From Rutpela maculata (taxonomy: Eukaryota > Arthropoda > Insecta > Coleoptera > Cerambycidae): a DNA stretch of 64,000 bases. A program made the position numbers and the translations under genes. The stretch's first letter is position 1. Each line of letters opens with the position of its first letter. A model generated the notes under the pieces. It saw only the letters and a list, made by a program, of their open reading frames with translations. It ran no database searches and was not told where the DNA came from. Shown one piece after another: positions 33,398 to 44,320 of this stretch. The DNA lies in assembly GCA_936432065.2 (NCBI GenBank), contig OW386290.2, forward strand, positions 50,176,843 to 50,240,842, read 5' to 3'.

Positions 33398-33946
33398 CAC
33401 GCAGTACAATGTCCCGCCAAATTAATTTGCGTGGTCGTGATAGCGTTTATTTGCTCGGTAATTTTTCAAACGAGATTACTGGAAGTAAACTGCCTTCTAA
33501 TAAACAAGTTTTGAGTGTACTTTTTTTAACTTAAGAGACGTGAAGCTGAAGCCAGACTTGTAATACAAGAAGTTGTGATTTTCTGGGAAAAGGCAAGAAT
33601 TCCCACTAGAAAACAAAACCACTGTATTGATAAGCTAGTATCTTTGTATGAAGAATGGAGGACGCTTCAATAAAGGTGTAAAAAGCAGACGAACTTTCAA
33701 AAACAGAAAGAGGCAAATTTTGTAGCAAAGTCTGATGACTGACTTCTTCGACATGACACGCGCTTGAGACGATGACTATTTAGGAAGATAGGCAATTTTT
33801 AGTTCAACAACGGGAAAAAGGTCGACCAGGATTTATGTACGGTATAGATTATGAATTAGAAGGCAGAGAAAGAAGAGCTGAAAAACGAGCACGCGAAGCT
33901 TCAGAAAGAAGAGAACGCAAGATACGAGAACTTGAAGAAGCAAGTA
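33398..33946 (+). pseudogene. Unnamed multi-copy insect protein, N-terminal part, tandem unit 1
   Basis: Frames change twice. The blocks are MSRQINLRGRDSVYLLGNFS with LPSNKQVLSVLF (33409-33525), then EARLVIQEVVIFWEKARIPT and CIDKLVSLYEEWRTLQ (33550-33672), then FLVQQREKGRPGFMYGIDYE and a charged coiled-coil-like run of Arg/Glu (33800-33945), ending at AGTAAGT. I recognise the order of blocks (RGR...YLLG, LPSN, FWEKARIPT, QR.KGR.GF) as a multi-copy family seen in insect genomes without an assigned function. The frame changes show a pseudogene. Placement between terminal inverted repeats suggests it is a transposon protein. Confidence 0.5.
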
Positions 33947-34226
33947 AGTACCAAAATTAATAGTATACAGTGTGGATAGGAAATCAAGTGGAAAAACCTT
34001 CGTAACTCAATTATTCCCTAATCCTTTTAGGATCAAGGAATTTTAATAGGTGGTCGCCCGCAAGGCCCTAGTTTTAAGATCTATTTCCTCGAATTTTGTC
34101 TCTGCAGTAGGGTTGAGTTTCTACCTGAACGGCATAAACCTTAATCCTCACTGTAATTTTAGCCGACCTGTATGGCAATAAGTGCGTCAAAGCATTTCAG
34201 TACCTCATTATCAGTGAAAAGAGCAG

Positions 34227-34766
34227 CACGCAGTACAATGTCCCGCCAAATTAATTTGCGTGGTCGTGATAGCGTTTATTTGCTCGGTAATTTTTCAAAC
34301 GAGATTACTGGAAGTAAACTGCCTTCTAATAAACAAGTTTTGAGTGTACTTTTTTTAACTTAAGAGACGTGAAGCTGAAGCCAGACTTGTAATACAAGAA
34401 GTTGTGATTTTCTGGGAAAAGGCAAGAATTCCCACTAGAAAACAAAACCACTGTATTGATAAGCTAGTATCTTTGTATGAAGAAAGGAGGACGCTTCAAT
34501 AAAGGTGTAAAAAGCAGACGAACTTTCAAAAACAGAAAGAGGCAAATTTTGTAGCAAAGTCTGATGACTGACTTCTTCGACATGACACGCGCTTGAGACG
34601 ATGACTATTTAGGAAGATAGGCAATTTTTAGTTCAACAACGGGAAAAAGGATTTATGTACGGTATAGATTATGAATTAGAAGGCAGAGAAAGAAGAGCTG
34701 AAAAACGAGCACGCGAAGCTTCAGAAAGAAGAGAACGCAAGATACGAGAACTTGAAGAAGCAAGTA
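34227..34766 (+). pseudogene. Unnamed multi-copy insect protein, N-terminal part, tandem unit 2
   Basis: Duplicate of the block at 33398-33946, with Trp changed to Arg in the YEEWRTLQ motif and GRP removed from the REKGRPGF motif by the 9-base deletion. The same frame breaks are present, so the gene was already broken before duplication. Confidence 0.5.
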
Positions 34767-34949
34767 AGTACCAAAATTAATAGTATACAGTGTGGATAGG
34801 AAATCAAGTGGAAAAACCTTCGTAACTCAATTATTGGTCATCCAGTTTCAACCAAATTTGGATCGGTATCAAAGATCTTTAATATTTATTTTTTTGAGTA
34901 AAACAAAACTTATTTCAGTCAGTCAGTCAAATTTTTAAGGACGAGAATT

Positions 34950-35699
34950 TTCTTTAACAGTATTGGGCTAAGATTAACAAACATTATTTTAAGTTCGGAT
35001 TTGCAGACGGATATCTTCTTCCATTTTTATATGATACAAAAGAGGTAGTCACATTTGTGATATCTGCTCTGGAAAATCCGCAAAAGCAGCCTCGAGAAGA
35101 TTATAGAGAATTTTTGGAGTTGTTCAGTAGCAGTTGCCTTCGCATTCTTCGATTCAAAATTGTCAGAGGAATCCAAAGTGAAAATGGTTGAAGCCTTAGG
35201 TGAGAAAGAGGATCTGGAAGAAGAAACATTGGATGTGGAAGAAGAATCATCGAATGTGGAAGAAAAGCCATTAGATATAGAAGAAGAATCATCATATAGT
35301 AAAAGTATCAAGCGAATAGAGATAGGCGAAAATGAAATTCCAAAGTTTGTGGAGAACACATTTATTGAAAATTTTGTTACTATCGAAACCCGAAAGTTTT
35401 TCAAACGATTTCACATAAATGATGACTTTCTTGAAACGCACCCTTCAACTTGGTCTAAAAACGATAGTTTTAACAAAGGGTTGGATATTGTTAAAAAAAT
35501 CAAAGTTGTTAATGATACAGCAGAGCGGGGTGTTAAGTTAATGACAGATTACAATAATGTAATAACAAAAGATGAGGAACAAAAACAATTCGCCTTGCAA
35601 GTTGTAAAAGATTATAGAACACGATTTCCCGATTTTGAAAAGGAGACCTTTTTTTTTCCTTATAGGTTGCGGTGCGAAGCCCGCCGTACTGAAGCTTAA
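34950..35699 (+). pseudogene. Same unnamed family, C-terminal part
   Basis: A TTTCAG acceptor-like site lies near 34913-34918. A piece with SALENPQKQPREDYREFLEL (35065-35125) is followed, after lost sequence, by VAVAFAFFDSKLSEESKVKM (35131-35195). The open frame then continues to 35699 with a Glu-rich insert of repeated LDVEEESS-like units and a C-terminal block LDIVKKIKVVNDTAERGVKL, then EEQKQFALQVVKDYRTRFPD. The VND.AERGVKL block is the strongest match to my memory of the family. Internal deletion and the shift near 35125 make it a pseudogene. The Glu-rich stretch could be from unequal repeat growth. Confidence 0.5.
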
Positions 35700-36170
35700 G
35701 CTTATTGTACCCAAAAAGGAGACCTTATCCCAAAAATTATAATCAAATTAACGACTTTTCATAAATAAAGTGATTTTAAGTATGTATATTATTTATTTTC
35801 AGTCACTACTAACTCGATTGTCAGTAGCAAGCTTTGAAAAAATAAATATCGAAATTTATTAGAATTTATTTGAATCTCCCAAAATCAAGTTTTCTCGTTA
35901 TCCGATTGAGTTCAGATTTTGCACAGAACATTTTTTTAAGTATTGAAACCAATCTAGGGGCTGGCCCGCAAAAAAACATAAAGTCGAAAAATAAGGACCG
36001 CCCTAATACACACTTATGGCTAGATTTGTACTGGCCAATTGCTACGTAAATATCCAGAATTGGGGATTTTGTCAAAGCAATGTTTCAAAATTTTTGGCGG
36101 TGTCATCGAATTAAAGGAGATAATAAAACCGCATTAATAAAAGAACATATAAAAGTACCGTTGTACACTG

Positions 36171-36315
36171 TAGAGACGATCCAATTTGATGAAGCCAACC
36201 TTATCGGTACGCTTTAAAGATTGCTGGAATTCCAGCACACCAGCTCACTTGTACGAATGAGTTCAATGGATGTCGACAATGTTGGCTCCAGCAAGTTGTA
36301 CCATCAGAGGACCCC
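36171..36315. mobile_element. piggyBac-like MITE, partial copy
   Basis: It contains the arms AGACGATCCAATTTGATGAAG and GTTGGCTCCAGCAAGTTG, separated by about 95 bases, and ends GGACCCC at TTAA (36316-36319). The left terminal bases are missing. Same family as 36320-36482 and 52090-52241. Confidence 0.6.
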
Positions 36316-36319
36316 TTAA

Positions 36320-36482
36320 GGGGTCTACTCACAACCTAACTTGCTGGAGCCAACATTGTCGATACACTTTGAAGATTACTGAAATCCCAGCAGACCAGCT
36401 CACTTTTGTGAGTTGGCATGGCAATTTTCAAAGTGTACCGAGAAGGTTAGTTGGTTGGTTGGTTGGATCGTCTGTAGACCCC
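36320..36482. mobile_element. piggyBac-like MITE, complete
   Basis: Ends GGGGTCTAC and GTAGACCCC are each flanked by TTAA (36316-36319, 36483-36486), the target and duplication of piggyBac elements. 163 bases with GCTGGAGCCAACATTGTC in the left arm. It shares the left TTAA with the neighbouring copy. Confidence 0.75.
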
Positions 36483-36486
36483 TTAA

Positions 36487-36919
36487 ATGTTGACACTCGG
36501 TCAGGGTCAAATTCCTTTAACGCTGCAATTGTAAAAGAACCTACAAGGTCAGTACGTTTCACCAATATAGTAGATTTCCGATAAGAGTAGGTTACGTATT
36601 CCACATCCAGTGGAAGCACAGTAACGCCAAAAACATTTTTGAACATTTTTATTCATCAAATAGGCTTAGAATGAAACGTCGAGATTTTAAGTTCGAGCGA
36701 AAAAAAATCTGACTGTCGGTCTATCTATCTGTAACTTTTTTGTGCGCACGATTCCTCTGGAACCGTTTAAGATGTTGACTTGAAATTTGGTACACGTATG
36801 TATTTTAACGAGATCTGGAACTAGATTATATTTTGATCTTATTCCGTTGAAAGGTTGGGCGATAAATTCTGGTAAATGGGGGTAAATAGGTAAATCAAGC
36901 AAGTAAGAGTCCGTAAAAT
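36487..36919. other. Non-coding stretch
   Basis: No gene recognised; 36700-36880 has the look of one arm of a MITE (sentence-like AT-rich sequence), but no partner was found. Confidence 0.4.
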
Positions 36920-37140
36920 TGGTATTTAGTACATATAAGACAAGCTAAGGTCTCAAAAAATTTTTGGCATTCGCCACTCCCATTATTACTTCCACCTCAT
37001 TATTAAACGGGGTAAAAAAATAAAATTGTTATTTAGTATTATTTTTTTTACTTCATCCACCCCCACTACCGATGTGGCATATCGTTTTATGAGTTTTTGG
37101 GGTAGGCTTTCGGATATTATAATATTAAAGTTCTATAAAC
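36920..37140. repeat. Repeat F4, copy 1
   Basis: CCCACTACCGATGTGGCATA and flanks match, in reverse complement, the end of the window (63775-64000). Confidence 0.65.
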
Positions 37141-38453
37141 AATTATTTCCACAGAGTAAAGTGCAAATATAATATCAAATTTTTTTCGTTGTGAGAGACT
37201 TGGATAGATTCCTTTGGCAGCGGTTTAAACTTTTTAACATGAAATAAAATTCATTTTATCACATTGTGCACATTTGTGATGCACACGGTACATGGCAGTT
37301 TTAAGCCATTAATCCTTAACTTTGTTTGTTATGTATGATTTAATATTATATAAAAATGGTTTATTTTACTGGGAACATTTTTTTTATGTTGCCAGCAGCT
37401 TATTGGGTTTTATATTTAATTGTTATGAAAATAAACATAATAAACACGCCACACATATTAAACAGAACAGGAATAGAAGGTGTGTGTTTGATTCAAAATT
37501 GTTTTTTTATTTGCTAGATATACATTACATGTTTTTGTAGGAATCATTACCGTTATTAGGTTAAATTTATCACCAAAAATATATTGTAGCTGGCAGTAAT
37601 AAATATTTCACCATTGTCTTTCGTTTTTCTGAATGTTTCAGTAGGTGTTTGCAGTATAATATTATATCTATACCTATGAGAGCCGTCTCTGGCGAAGAAA
37701 TAAATCTCCCGAGCCTTCGTTATATATCTTATTTATTAACTACATTAGCGCCTTTTGAAATTTAATGTACTAGAGGCGGAAATGACTTTTTTTTTATTTA
37801 TGTCTTTCAAAGGATTGTATTTTACAAAATATTTTTTTTAATTCTTCTTTTGACCTCATGCATATTATAATTTAGGGTATGAGAGGAAGATCCAATAATA
37901 TGAAGTCGTTTAATAAAAAAATTATAAGAATGACAGCTAACATGGCAAACTTCAATCTCGTAAATTTAAAAATATTTTTGGAAAACAATTAGATACATCA
38001 AATATATGAAAATATCGACTATAAAATGCTCTTTGATTTTTATCATTTCGTCTTGTCAGTCAAAAGTTATAGCGCTTTTTGTATAGCGTGTGCGCGATCT
38101 TACCATCGAAGCGCCCATGAGTACCGTGCCATTGAATTTCATTCCAGGCATTAGTTGCAAAATCTCTAGCTCCCATAGTTTTGCTCAAATGAAGAAAATT
38201 GCATAAATATTTGTTGTTGAAAATTGTCTTGTCTTTCTTTTTGTCCTCATATCATTTTCCGAGAAAAATTAAATTAACAAAACTATTTACAAAAATCCAT
38301 ATTTGTGCACCTAATTTGTTAAATAAAAAAAATGCACAAAGGTTAACTCTGTAAACTTTTCGGATTATCATTTCTACCATTTTTGAGAATATCCTCTCAA
38401 ATATTCAGCTAGTTCAGAGAATTTCCGTAACAAAGATCAAAATGCATTCGACT

Positions 38454-38454
<1 letters not shown>
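37141..38454. other. AT-rich non-coding stretch
   Basis: No gene recognised. Confidence 0.45.
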
Positions 38455-38505
<51 letters not shown>

Positions 38506-38607
38506 CTTTATTAATCCAATTGATCAAACAATGTTGATATAGGACAGGTCAAAAAGAGAATACATTGATAAGTATCATTTACACATAATAAGTTTTTTTT
38601 TGTTAAT

Positions 38608-40709
38608 TTAAAAAGCTAAATATTCATCTACGCTATAAAAGGCATTAGTGAGCAACATGTTTCTAACAGTGGATATAAATTTCTTTAAAGTACAACATTT
38701 TATGCTTATATCTAATTTATTATATAGAACCGTACCGACATAGTAAGGATTAGATTTATAAAGTTCTAATCTGTGAAGTGAGTGCTGCAAATTTTCTCCA
38801 TGTCGTGTATTATATTCATGTGATATATTCTGAAACGTGAATGTGTTCAAATTTTTTTTGACAAAAGTTAAAATTTCAAGGATATACAAACACGGTAAAG
38901 TTAAAATTTTTTGAGAATTAATGGTCTGTTTACAAGATTCACGATACTGCAATCCATACATAGAACGTAAGGCTCTTTTCTGCAGCACAAATACACGACT
39001 AGCTGTACTAGCATTACCCCAGCAAATCACTCCGTACCTAATTGTTGACTCAAAATTTGAATAATAAAATATTTTCACTACATTTTTGCTTGTAATTTGT
39101 GATAATCTTAGGCAAAACAAATACTTGAACACTTCTGGCTGCTGGTTTCCGGGTCTTCTTCCGCGTAGACTTGGTAGAGTGTTTGACGTTTCGACCATCT
39201 TGTCGAAACGTCAAACACTCAACCAAGTCTACGCGGAAGAAGACCCGGAAACCAGCAGCCAGATCACCAGCTCCGCGAAAGCCTTAGCACTAAGATAACT
39301 TGAACACTTCTTGCATACATATTCTATATGAGATTTCCAGTTTAGTGACATATCTACATAAATACCTAGAAGCTTAAAGTCTTTTACTTGTTCAATTGTT
39401 TTATGCTGAAGTTTAATTAGTGGACTAGATATATAATTGGCGCCAACAAGATGAAACTGCATTGAAAACGTTTTTTCCTGATTCATTGCCAGGTTGTTTG
39501 AAGTAAAATAATTGAAAAGGGAAATCAAATTATCCTGCAGAAGTTCAGACATTATATATACATCTTGATTGCATGATAGAAGAGTCATATCATCAGCAAA
39601 AGCATAGTGAAAAGTGGAAATAAAGTCTTCTATATCATTAATATATAAGAGAAATAGGAGTGGGCCCAAAACACTGCCTTGGGGAACTCCAATAATAACA
39701 TTCATATCCTGTGATCGCTTGCCACAATATTCAACAAATTGCTTTCTGTTCGTCAGATAGGATCGTAATATCTTATTGCACTGACCACGCAGTCCATAAC
39801 ACTCCACTTTTTTGAGTAGAGTATCATGGTCTACGCAAGCAAATGCCTTCGACAAATCAACAAATAAGGACATGACTTTGTTACTCTCGTCAAGATTTTT
39901 GTAAATATGATTTAAAAAACTTAGTACAGCAGATATTGTAGAGCGGTTTACCCTAAATCCATGCTGATTTGGTGATAATAAATTATTAGATTCTAAAAAT
40001 AATGTTATTCTGTTTGCAAGTAGTTTTTCGATTATTTTAGAAAAACTGATAACAGAGAAATGGGACGGTAATTACAAATTTGTTTGGAATCTCCTTTCTT
40101 AAAAAGACATATTACTTTCGATATTTTAAGCAAGTCTGGAAAATAACCTTCAGCAAAGCAATGATTTATAACGTTACATAAGGGTTTTGCAAGAAATTTG
40201 GCACATTGTTTAATAATTTTTATAGAAAAATTGTCATGTCCAGTTGAGTTTGAATTTTTCAGATTATTTATTACATTAATAATTTCAGACTCAGTAACAG
40301 CATGCAGGACAATTGATTCATCAACAATACTTAGCATATTATGATTATTAACATTTTGTTGATTAGATTTTATAATAGATTTAGGGAGGTTTATAAAATA
40401 TGAATTAAATTCATTGGCAATGAGAATTTTATCGTCTGTTTATACATTATTTATGATCATGGTGGATGTGTCCTTTTTTATTTGCTTATTTGATCCTTTA
40501 ATAGATGTATTAATAATATTCCAGACAGTTTTTGTTTTATTTTCAAAATTCAGTACGATATTATCAAAATACATTTTCTTTGCATGCCTTATGACACGGT
40601 TATAAACGGTTTTGTAATTTAAGTAGTAGGTTTTTTCAATTATACCTAATTTTTGCAATTTAAATAAATTCTTTAAATGTTTAGATAACATTTTTATTCC
40701 TGTTGTCAA
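38608..40709 (-). pseudogene. LINE reverse transcriptase, broken
   Basis: Read from 40709 downwards: a Lys-rich linker (KKMYFDNIVLNFENKTKTV), then VINNLKNSNSTGHDNFSIKI, KGDSKQICNYRPISLLSVF (RT motifs 1-2), a frame change near 40035, motif A SLFVDLSKAFACVDHD, motif B IGVPQGSVLGPLLFLLYIND, motif C YAFADDMTLL. The 161-base insertion follows, then the thumb-like RYGVICWGNASTASRVFVLQ, LTLPCLYILEILTFVKKNLN and a C-terminus SVDEYLAF. The core motif A Asp and FADD are intact. One stop at 40440 (near INNV) and one frameshift, plus the insertion, inactivate it. Reverse transcription of its own RNA at a nicked target is the role in intact relatives. Confidence 0.8.
39137..39297. mobile_element. 161-base palindromic insertion with 14-base duplication
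   Basis: ACTTGAACACTTCT occurs at both borders (39123-39136 and 39298-39311). The insert is a near-perfect palindrome of about 60-base arms (39137-39196 and 39203-39261; GGTTTCCGGGTCTTCTTCCG in the left arm), followed by a 36-base tail AGATCACCAGCTCCGCG... with no inverted partner. A long duplication fits retroposition better than cut-and-paste. Confidence 0.75.
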
Positions 40710-40725
40710 CCAATTGGATCAGATT

Positions 40726-42329
40726 GAATAACGGACAAATTAACTTAACTTGTTTCCTGTTTGTTACTATAAATTGTATTTCCGATAAAAATTATCAGCG
40801 ATGCATTCATATTATAATATTTTTATTTACTGTATTCTTAATAGTGGAAATTTGGATCATTAATTTTAGAACAATTATGTTAATTTTGTGTATAAGCTAA
40901 TTCTGATTTGTAACTTAAATTAATTTCATAAACTTCCTCACTTAAAAATTAAATCTTACAGTTACTAGTTCGCGGAATAATTAAATAAGCCTTTCCGATT
41001 CTTATTCAAATGAATGAGATTAAGCAATCCGTTTTTTATCAAGTCAAATTCTTAATTTTATACGCCTTATGCCATATTTACTAAAACTACCGTAGTTCTC
41101 GTAAAATACATAGAATTGTAAGGAAATGGATATCCTGTCTTAATTATTCACTGACTGCCTTCTTGATATAAAAACAACTTGTTTATATTTATATTTACAA
41201 TTGTATAACCTAAAACGTAAAAAATTTACTAACGCCTTTTATTAAATTTTCCACATTATTGAACACAAATAAACTTTTTTATGTGATTGATCGTCAAAGA
41301 GTGGAATTTTAGTAATTTGTTATTGTAATCACTCGATGATATTCATTGTGATTGATTTAGTGTGTCACAGGCTGAAACACATTTATTATTAACGTAGCCT
41401 AATGGTTTGCAATTAGACATCAAAAGTGCTATAATATAAAATCCCTGATGTGTGGTTCTGTCTGTTAGCAAAAAAATGTCTGCAACCTTTTGAAACATTT
41501 TGATCCTTTCCAAAAGAGGTAGAAACTTGAATGTTTTTGGCATATGTCCATGTCATAGCAACAGCCCCCAAAAGTCGGAAATTACTAAAAAAAATACATG
41601 GGGGCTGAACGGAAAAGGGGTCGTCGTGCGTACATGAAAACAGAGTCCGTTGACAGCTTTTTGAGAAGGTGGCCCTAATTTTTTTAATATATATATATAT
41701 ATTTCTTAGGACTGGACCGTTCCATCTTCTAGATAAAAATTATTTTTAATTGAAAAAATTGTTAAATTATGACCTTTGGCCAATATCTCGAAACCCTGTC
41801 ATTAAAATTGTTTGTGGCCGTGAAGACTTTTGATCGACATGTCATAAACTACCACTGTGCAAAGTTTCAGTTCCCGGGAGTGAAAGCCAAAATACGTATA
41901 AAAGGTGCGGAGTCCTTTACTAAAGCAAACTTAATATTAAAGATACTGAAAACAATAACTTTTTACTACTCTTAGTGACACCAATCTAGTTTTCGCAATT
42001 ACACTTTTTACCAAACTTTCTAAAGTAAAATAGAACAGTTGGAACACTAATTATCTATTTTTGTTTTAAGAGGTACAAAATGAAAGGAATAAAGGAACTA
42101 GTAAAGAATATATAGGTAGCTATGACATAAAAAATAGATGATTATAACAAAAAAGAGCAAAGGTAGTAACTTTTTAAGCAGTCACGAATGTCGCAAAAAT
42201 CACTCAAGATATAAAACAAGTTTGTTCGAGACTTAGGTGCCTTATAAATTCTATTGACATTATACAGTAATAATAATTAAATAATAAACAAACAATAAAC
42301 AATAATTTCAATCTACTAACCCATCGTGA
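40726..42329. other. AT-rich non-coding stretch
   Basis: No gene recognised. 41560-41680 includes a GC-richer patch (CATGGGGGCTGAACGG) of unknown kind. ORF 41769-41975 has no recognisable domain. Confidence 0.45.
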
Positions 42330-42500
42330 GGTGAGGTTTCAGTGACGAACGGCGAAGTTAAGAACGCCGGGCGAGTCCATCACTTGGTTGGACTAGTGAC
42401 CATATCTCATCTCGCCGTCCTGGTTAAGTGGTAGAGTAGCATTAGCTAAACTTCGCCAGGGCGTTAATATAAATAAGGCATTAAAAAAAATACAAGCTGG
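42330..42500 (+). ncRNA. 5S rRNA-like sequence, SINE candidate
   Basis: 42352-42402 reads CGGCGAAGTTAAGAACGCC, GGGCGAGTCC and ACTTGGTTGGACTAGTGACC. This follows the internal promoter of 5S rRNA (CGAAGTTAAGC..CG.CGGGC, then CTTGGATGGGTGACC) in order and spacing. The rest of a 5S gene is not present, and 42421-42440 has a GGTTAAGTGGTAGAGTAGC box like a tRNA A box. An A-rich tail (TTAAAAAAAATAC) follows. This suggests a 5S-headed SINE rather than a functional 5S gene. Confidence 0.5.
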
Positions 42501-43868
42501 ATGTTTCAACAGACAGTGTTTATTATAATACAAAAAGCATTATCTGGAATAGTTCAAAACTAGATTGTTCATACTTGATATCACGCACAAGAGTTTAGTT
42601 ACTTCTGAAAGTGGTCGTCATTAGTGGTTTTTGGCCAATTTCACGTCTTTACACACAATAGGCTATTATGTGGCACCATTTGGTGCGATTTGTTACATAT
42701 GTCTAGTTATATTTCTAAAGAGGTGCAATCATTTTCAGACACATTCATTGGGATTAGGGTAAAAGTCGGTCGAGCTTGTTCGTGACCCAGACAAAACTCT
42801 ATTCGAAAATACAGATGGTATAATATTTCATGATTATTGAAAATATACCTCCGGATGTTTGTTTACGTTCACATGACAAAGCAATTTCATGCATTTCGCT
42901 ATTATACACAAATAACATTGTATCCAAATTATTTAAATATTGGAAATATTTGAAAACAAAAGAATATGAACTGCAACGTTTCAATTATATATAATTTGTA
43001 CATGATTCGCTAAATAACTGCTGGAATGAAAGTTAATATATGCACGAATTATGTGCAATACTGGGTTTCGTCTTATTTTCTTTAAGACATAAAGGCCAAA
43101 AGCCATACAGCCAGCCACAGAAGCAAAATGGCAAACCTATATCTAACCTAAACAATAAAATACATGACGTACATATCAGAAACAAAACGAAGGATGCACT
43201 TGTTCAAGGATCATAAACTTCTCGTCCAGGGGTTTTTCAGAATATTGTAACACACAAAATCAGACCACGGTTAGGAGGATACATACAGTGTGTGTAGTGG
43301 TGGGCTAGGCATAGGGAGTAAGAATTACAACATCGCGTAAGCAAGCTGACTGAAATGAAATAACTGAGAGCTGAGATGCTTCGCCGTCGGGCGAGTTTGC
43401 TCTGCTGTGTTGTCATGTCTCTCGCGCTACGTGAATGTACATGCCTAATGGGCAATTACACGCACTGTATAATACAAAGGTGTAGAACATAGGGAACAAA
43501 CTAACCTATAACTTTATTTTCGTCTCTTTCAAGAAATCTATAAGATAGCCAAAAATATTCTTCTTATTTAATGATAACAGATAAAGTATTGAATGGTGTT
43601 GCCATATTTTATTGAATTATTATATAATTTACGAGATGCAATTTGATCGAGTTCACCTGTGACATTGCAATATTAGCAGATATCAGTGCTGTAGATTTTT
43701 AGTTTAAACAAACATGCAAGGTAACTATGTCAAGCGAATAATCGTTGTAATGTATTTCCTTGACCAATTATAGTTTTTATGCTAAAACTTACACGGCAGA
43801 TTGTATTAAAGAATATCTAGTTGGTTTTATGAAAGCTGATTCTTTCCACATGTAATCCCAATTATTTC
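42501..43868. other. Non-coding stretch
   Basis: No gene recognised. Confidence 0.45.
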
Positions 43869-44180
43869 TTAGTTTGTTGCATCTGTCATACATAATTTGT
43901 AATTAGAAATATTTCCAGCATCAGTACTGTCTTTAGCTAGATCATCCACGTGAAGTAGTGATATTTTTAAGGCCATCAGAACTGATAGGGAATCAGATAG
44001 AATAACAGTTTTCTGACATTTCGAAGTTATTGCAAACTTGAGGGCTTCATAGACTGCTGTCGCTTCTGCTGTAAAAATAGAGCACTCTGTTTCTAAATTT
44101 AAAATGGCTAACGTCGATTTCGCCAACTTTGAACAGAATGTATCTACTTGATACCAACCGGTAAAAGTCACAGTTGAATC
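43869..44180 (-). pseudogene. RNase H domain fragment of a LINE
   Basis: On the minus strand one open frame reads TFTGWYQVDTFCSKL, CSIFTAEATAVYEALKFA and KTVILSDSLSVLMAL. These are the second (Glu in FTAEA) and third (Asp in LSDS) acidic positions of an RNase H domain as found downstream of RT in I/jockey-type LINEs. The first acidic block and the RT are absent. Confidence 0.65.
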
Positions 44181-44320
44181 TATAAGCCTAAAATTGTTGG
44201 CCGATCACAACGTTCCGGCCATTTTCTGAAACTCATCCGGCTACGTTCCAACAACGTTGTGGTTACGTAGCGGCGACGTCGTGGTTTGGAAGCCGCGACT
44301 TTTAACGATTTTTACCACTC
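44181..44320. other. CpG-rich patch
   Basis: About 110 bases with many CpG (CGGCTACGTTCC, GTTACGTAGCGGCGACGTCG) in an AT-rich surrounding. Contains AACAACGTTGTGG palindromes. Identity unknown; perhaps the end of a mobile element. Confidence 0.35.

Larger units (their letters stand above)
33185..34833. repeat. Tandem duplication, 829-base step
   Basis: 33185-34013 is repeated at 34014-34833. I see only a 9-base in-frame deletion in the second copy (after GAAAAAGG near 34645) and a T-to-A change (GAATGGAGG against GAAAGGAGG). The near identity shows a recent event. Each unit holds one coding block ending in a GTAAGT donor-like site. Confidence 0.95.
32884..36005. mobile_element. DNA transposon with TAGGGCGG ends carrying an unnamed gene family
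   Basis: The 17-bp end TAGGGCGGTCCTTATTT at 32884 is repeated exactly in reverse complement ending at 36005. Both sides carry the perfect 8-bp duplication ATACACAC (32876-32883 and 36006-36013). TSD length and a TA-G-G start fit hAT, but the coding remnants inside do not look like a hAT transposase, so the superfamily is left open. The content is an eroded gene with an internal tandem duplication. Confidence 0.85.
38455..40725 (-). mobile_element. LINE (jockey/CR1-like), 5' truncated, with TAA tail
   Basis: The 3' end lies in a TAA repeat of about 16 units (38455-38503) directly after AATAAAG on the minus strand. The 5' end is lost near 40725; no endonuclease domain remains. It encodes RT motifs in order on the minus strand and is interrupted by a palindromic insertion at 39137-39297. 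Confidence 0.8.
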
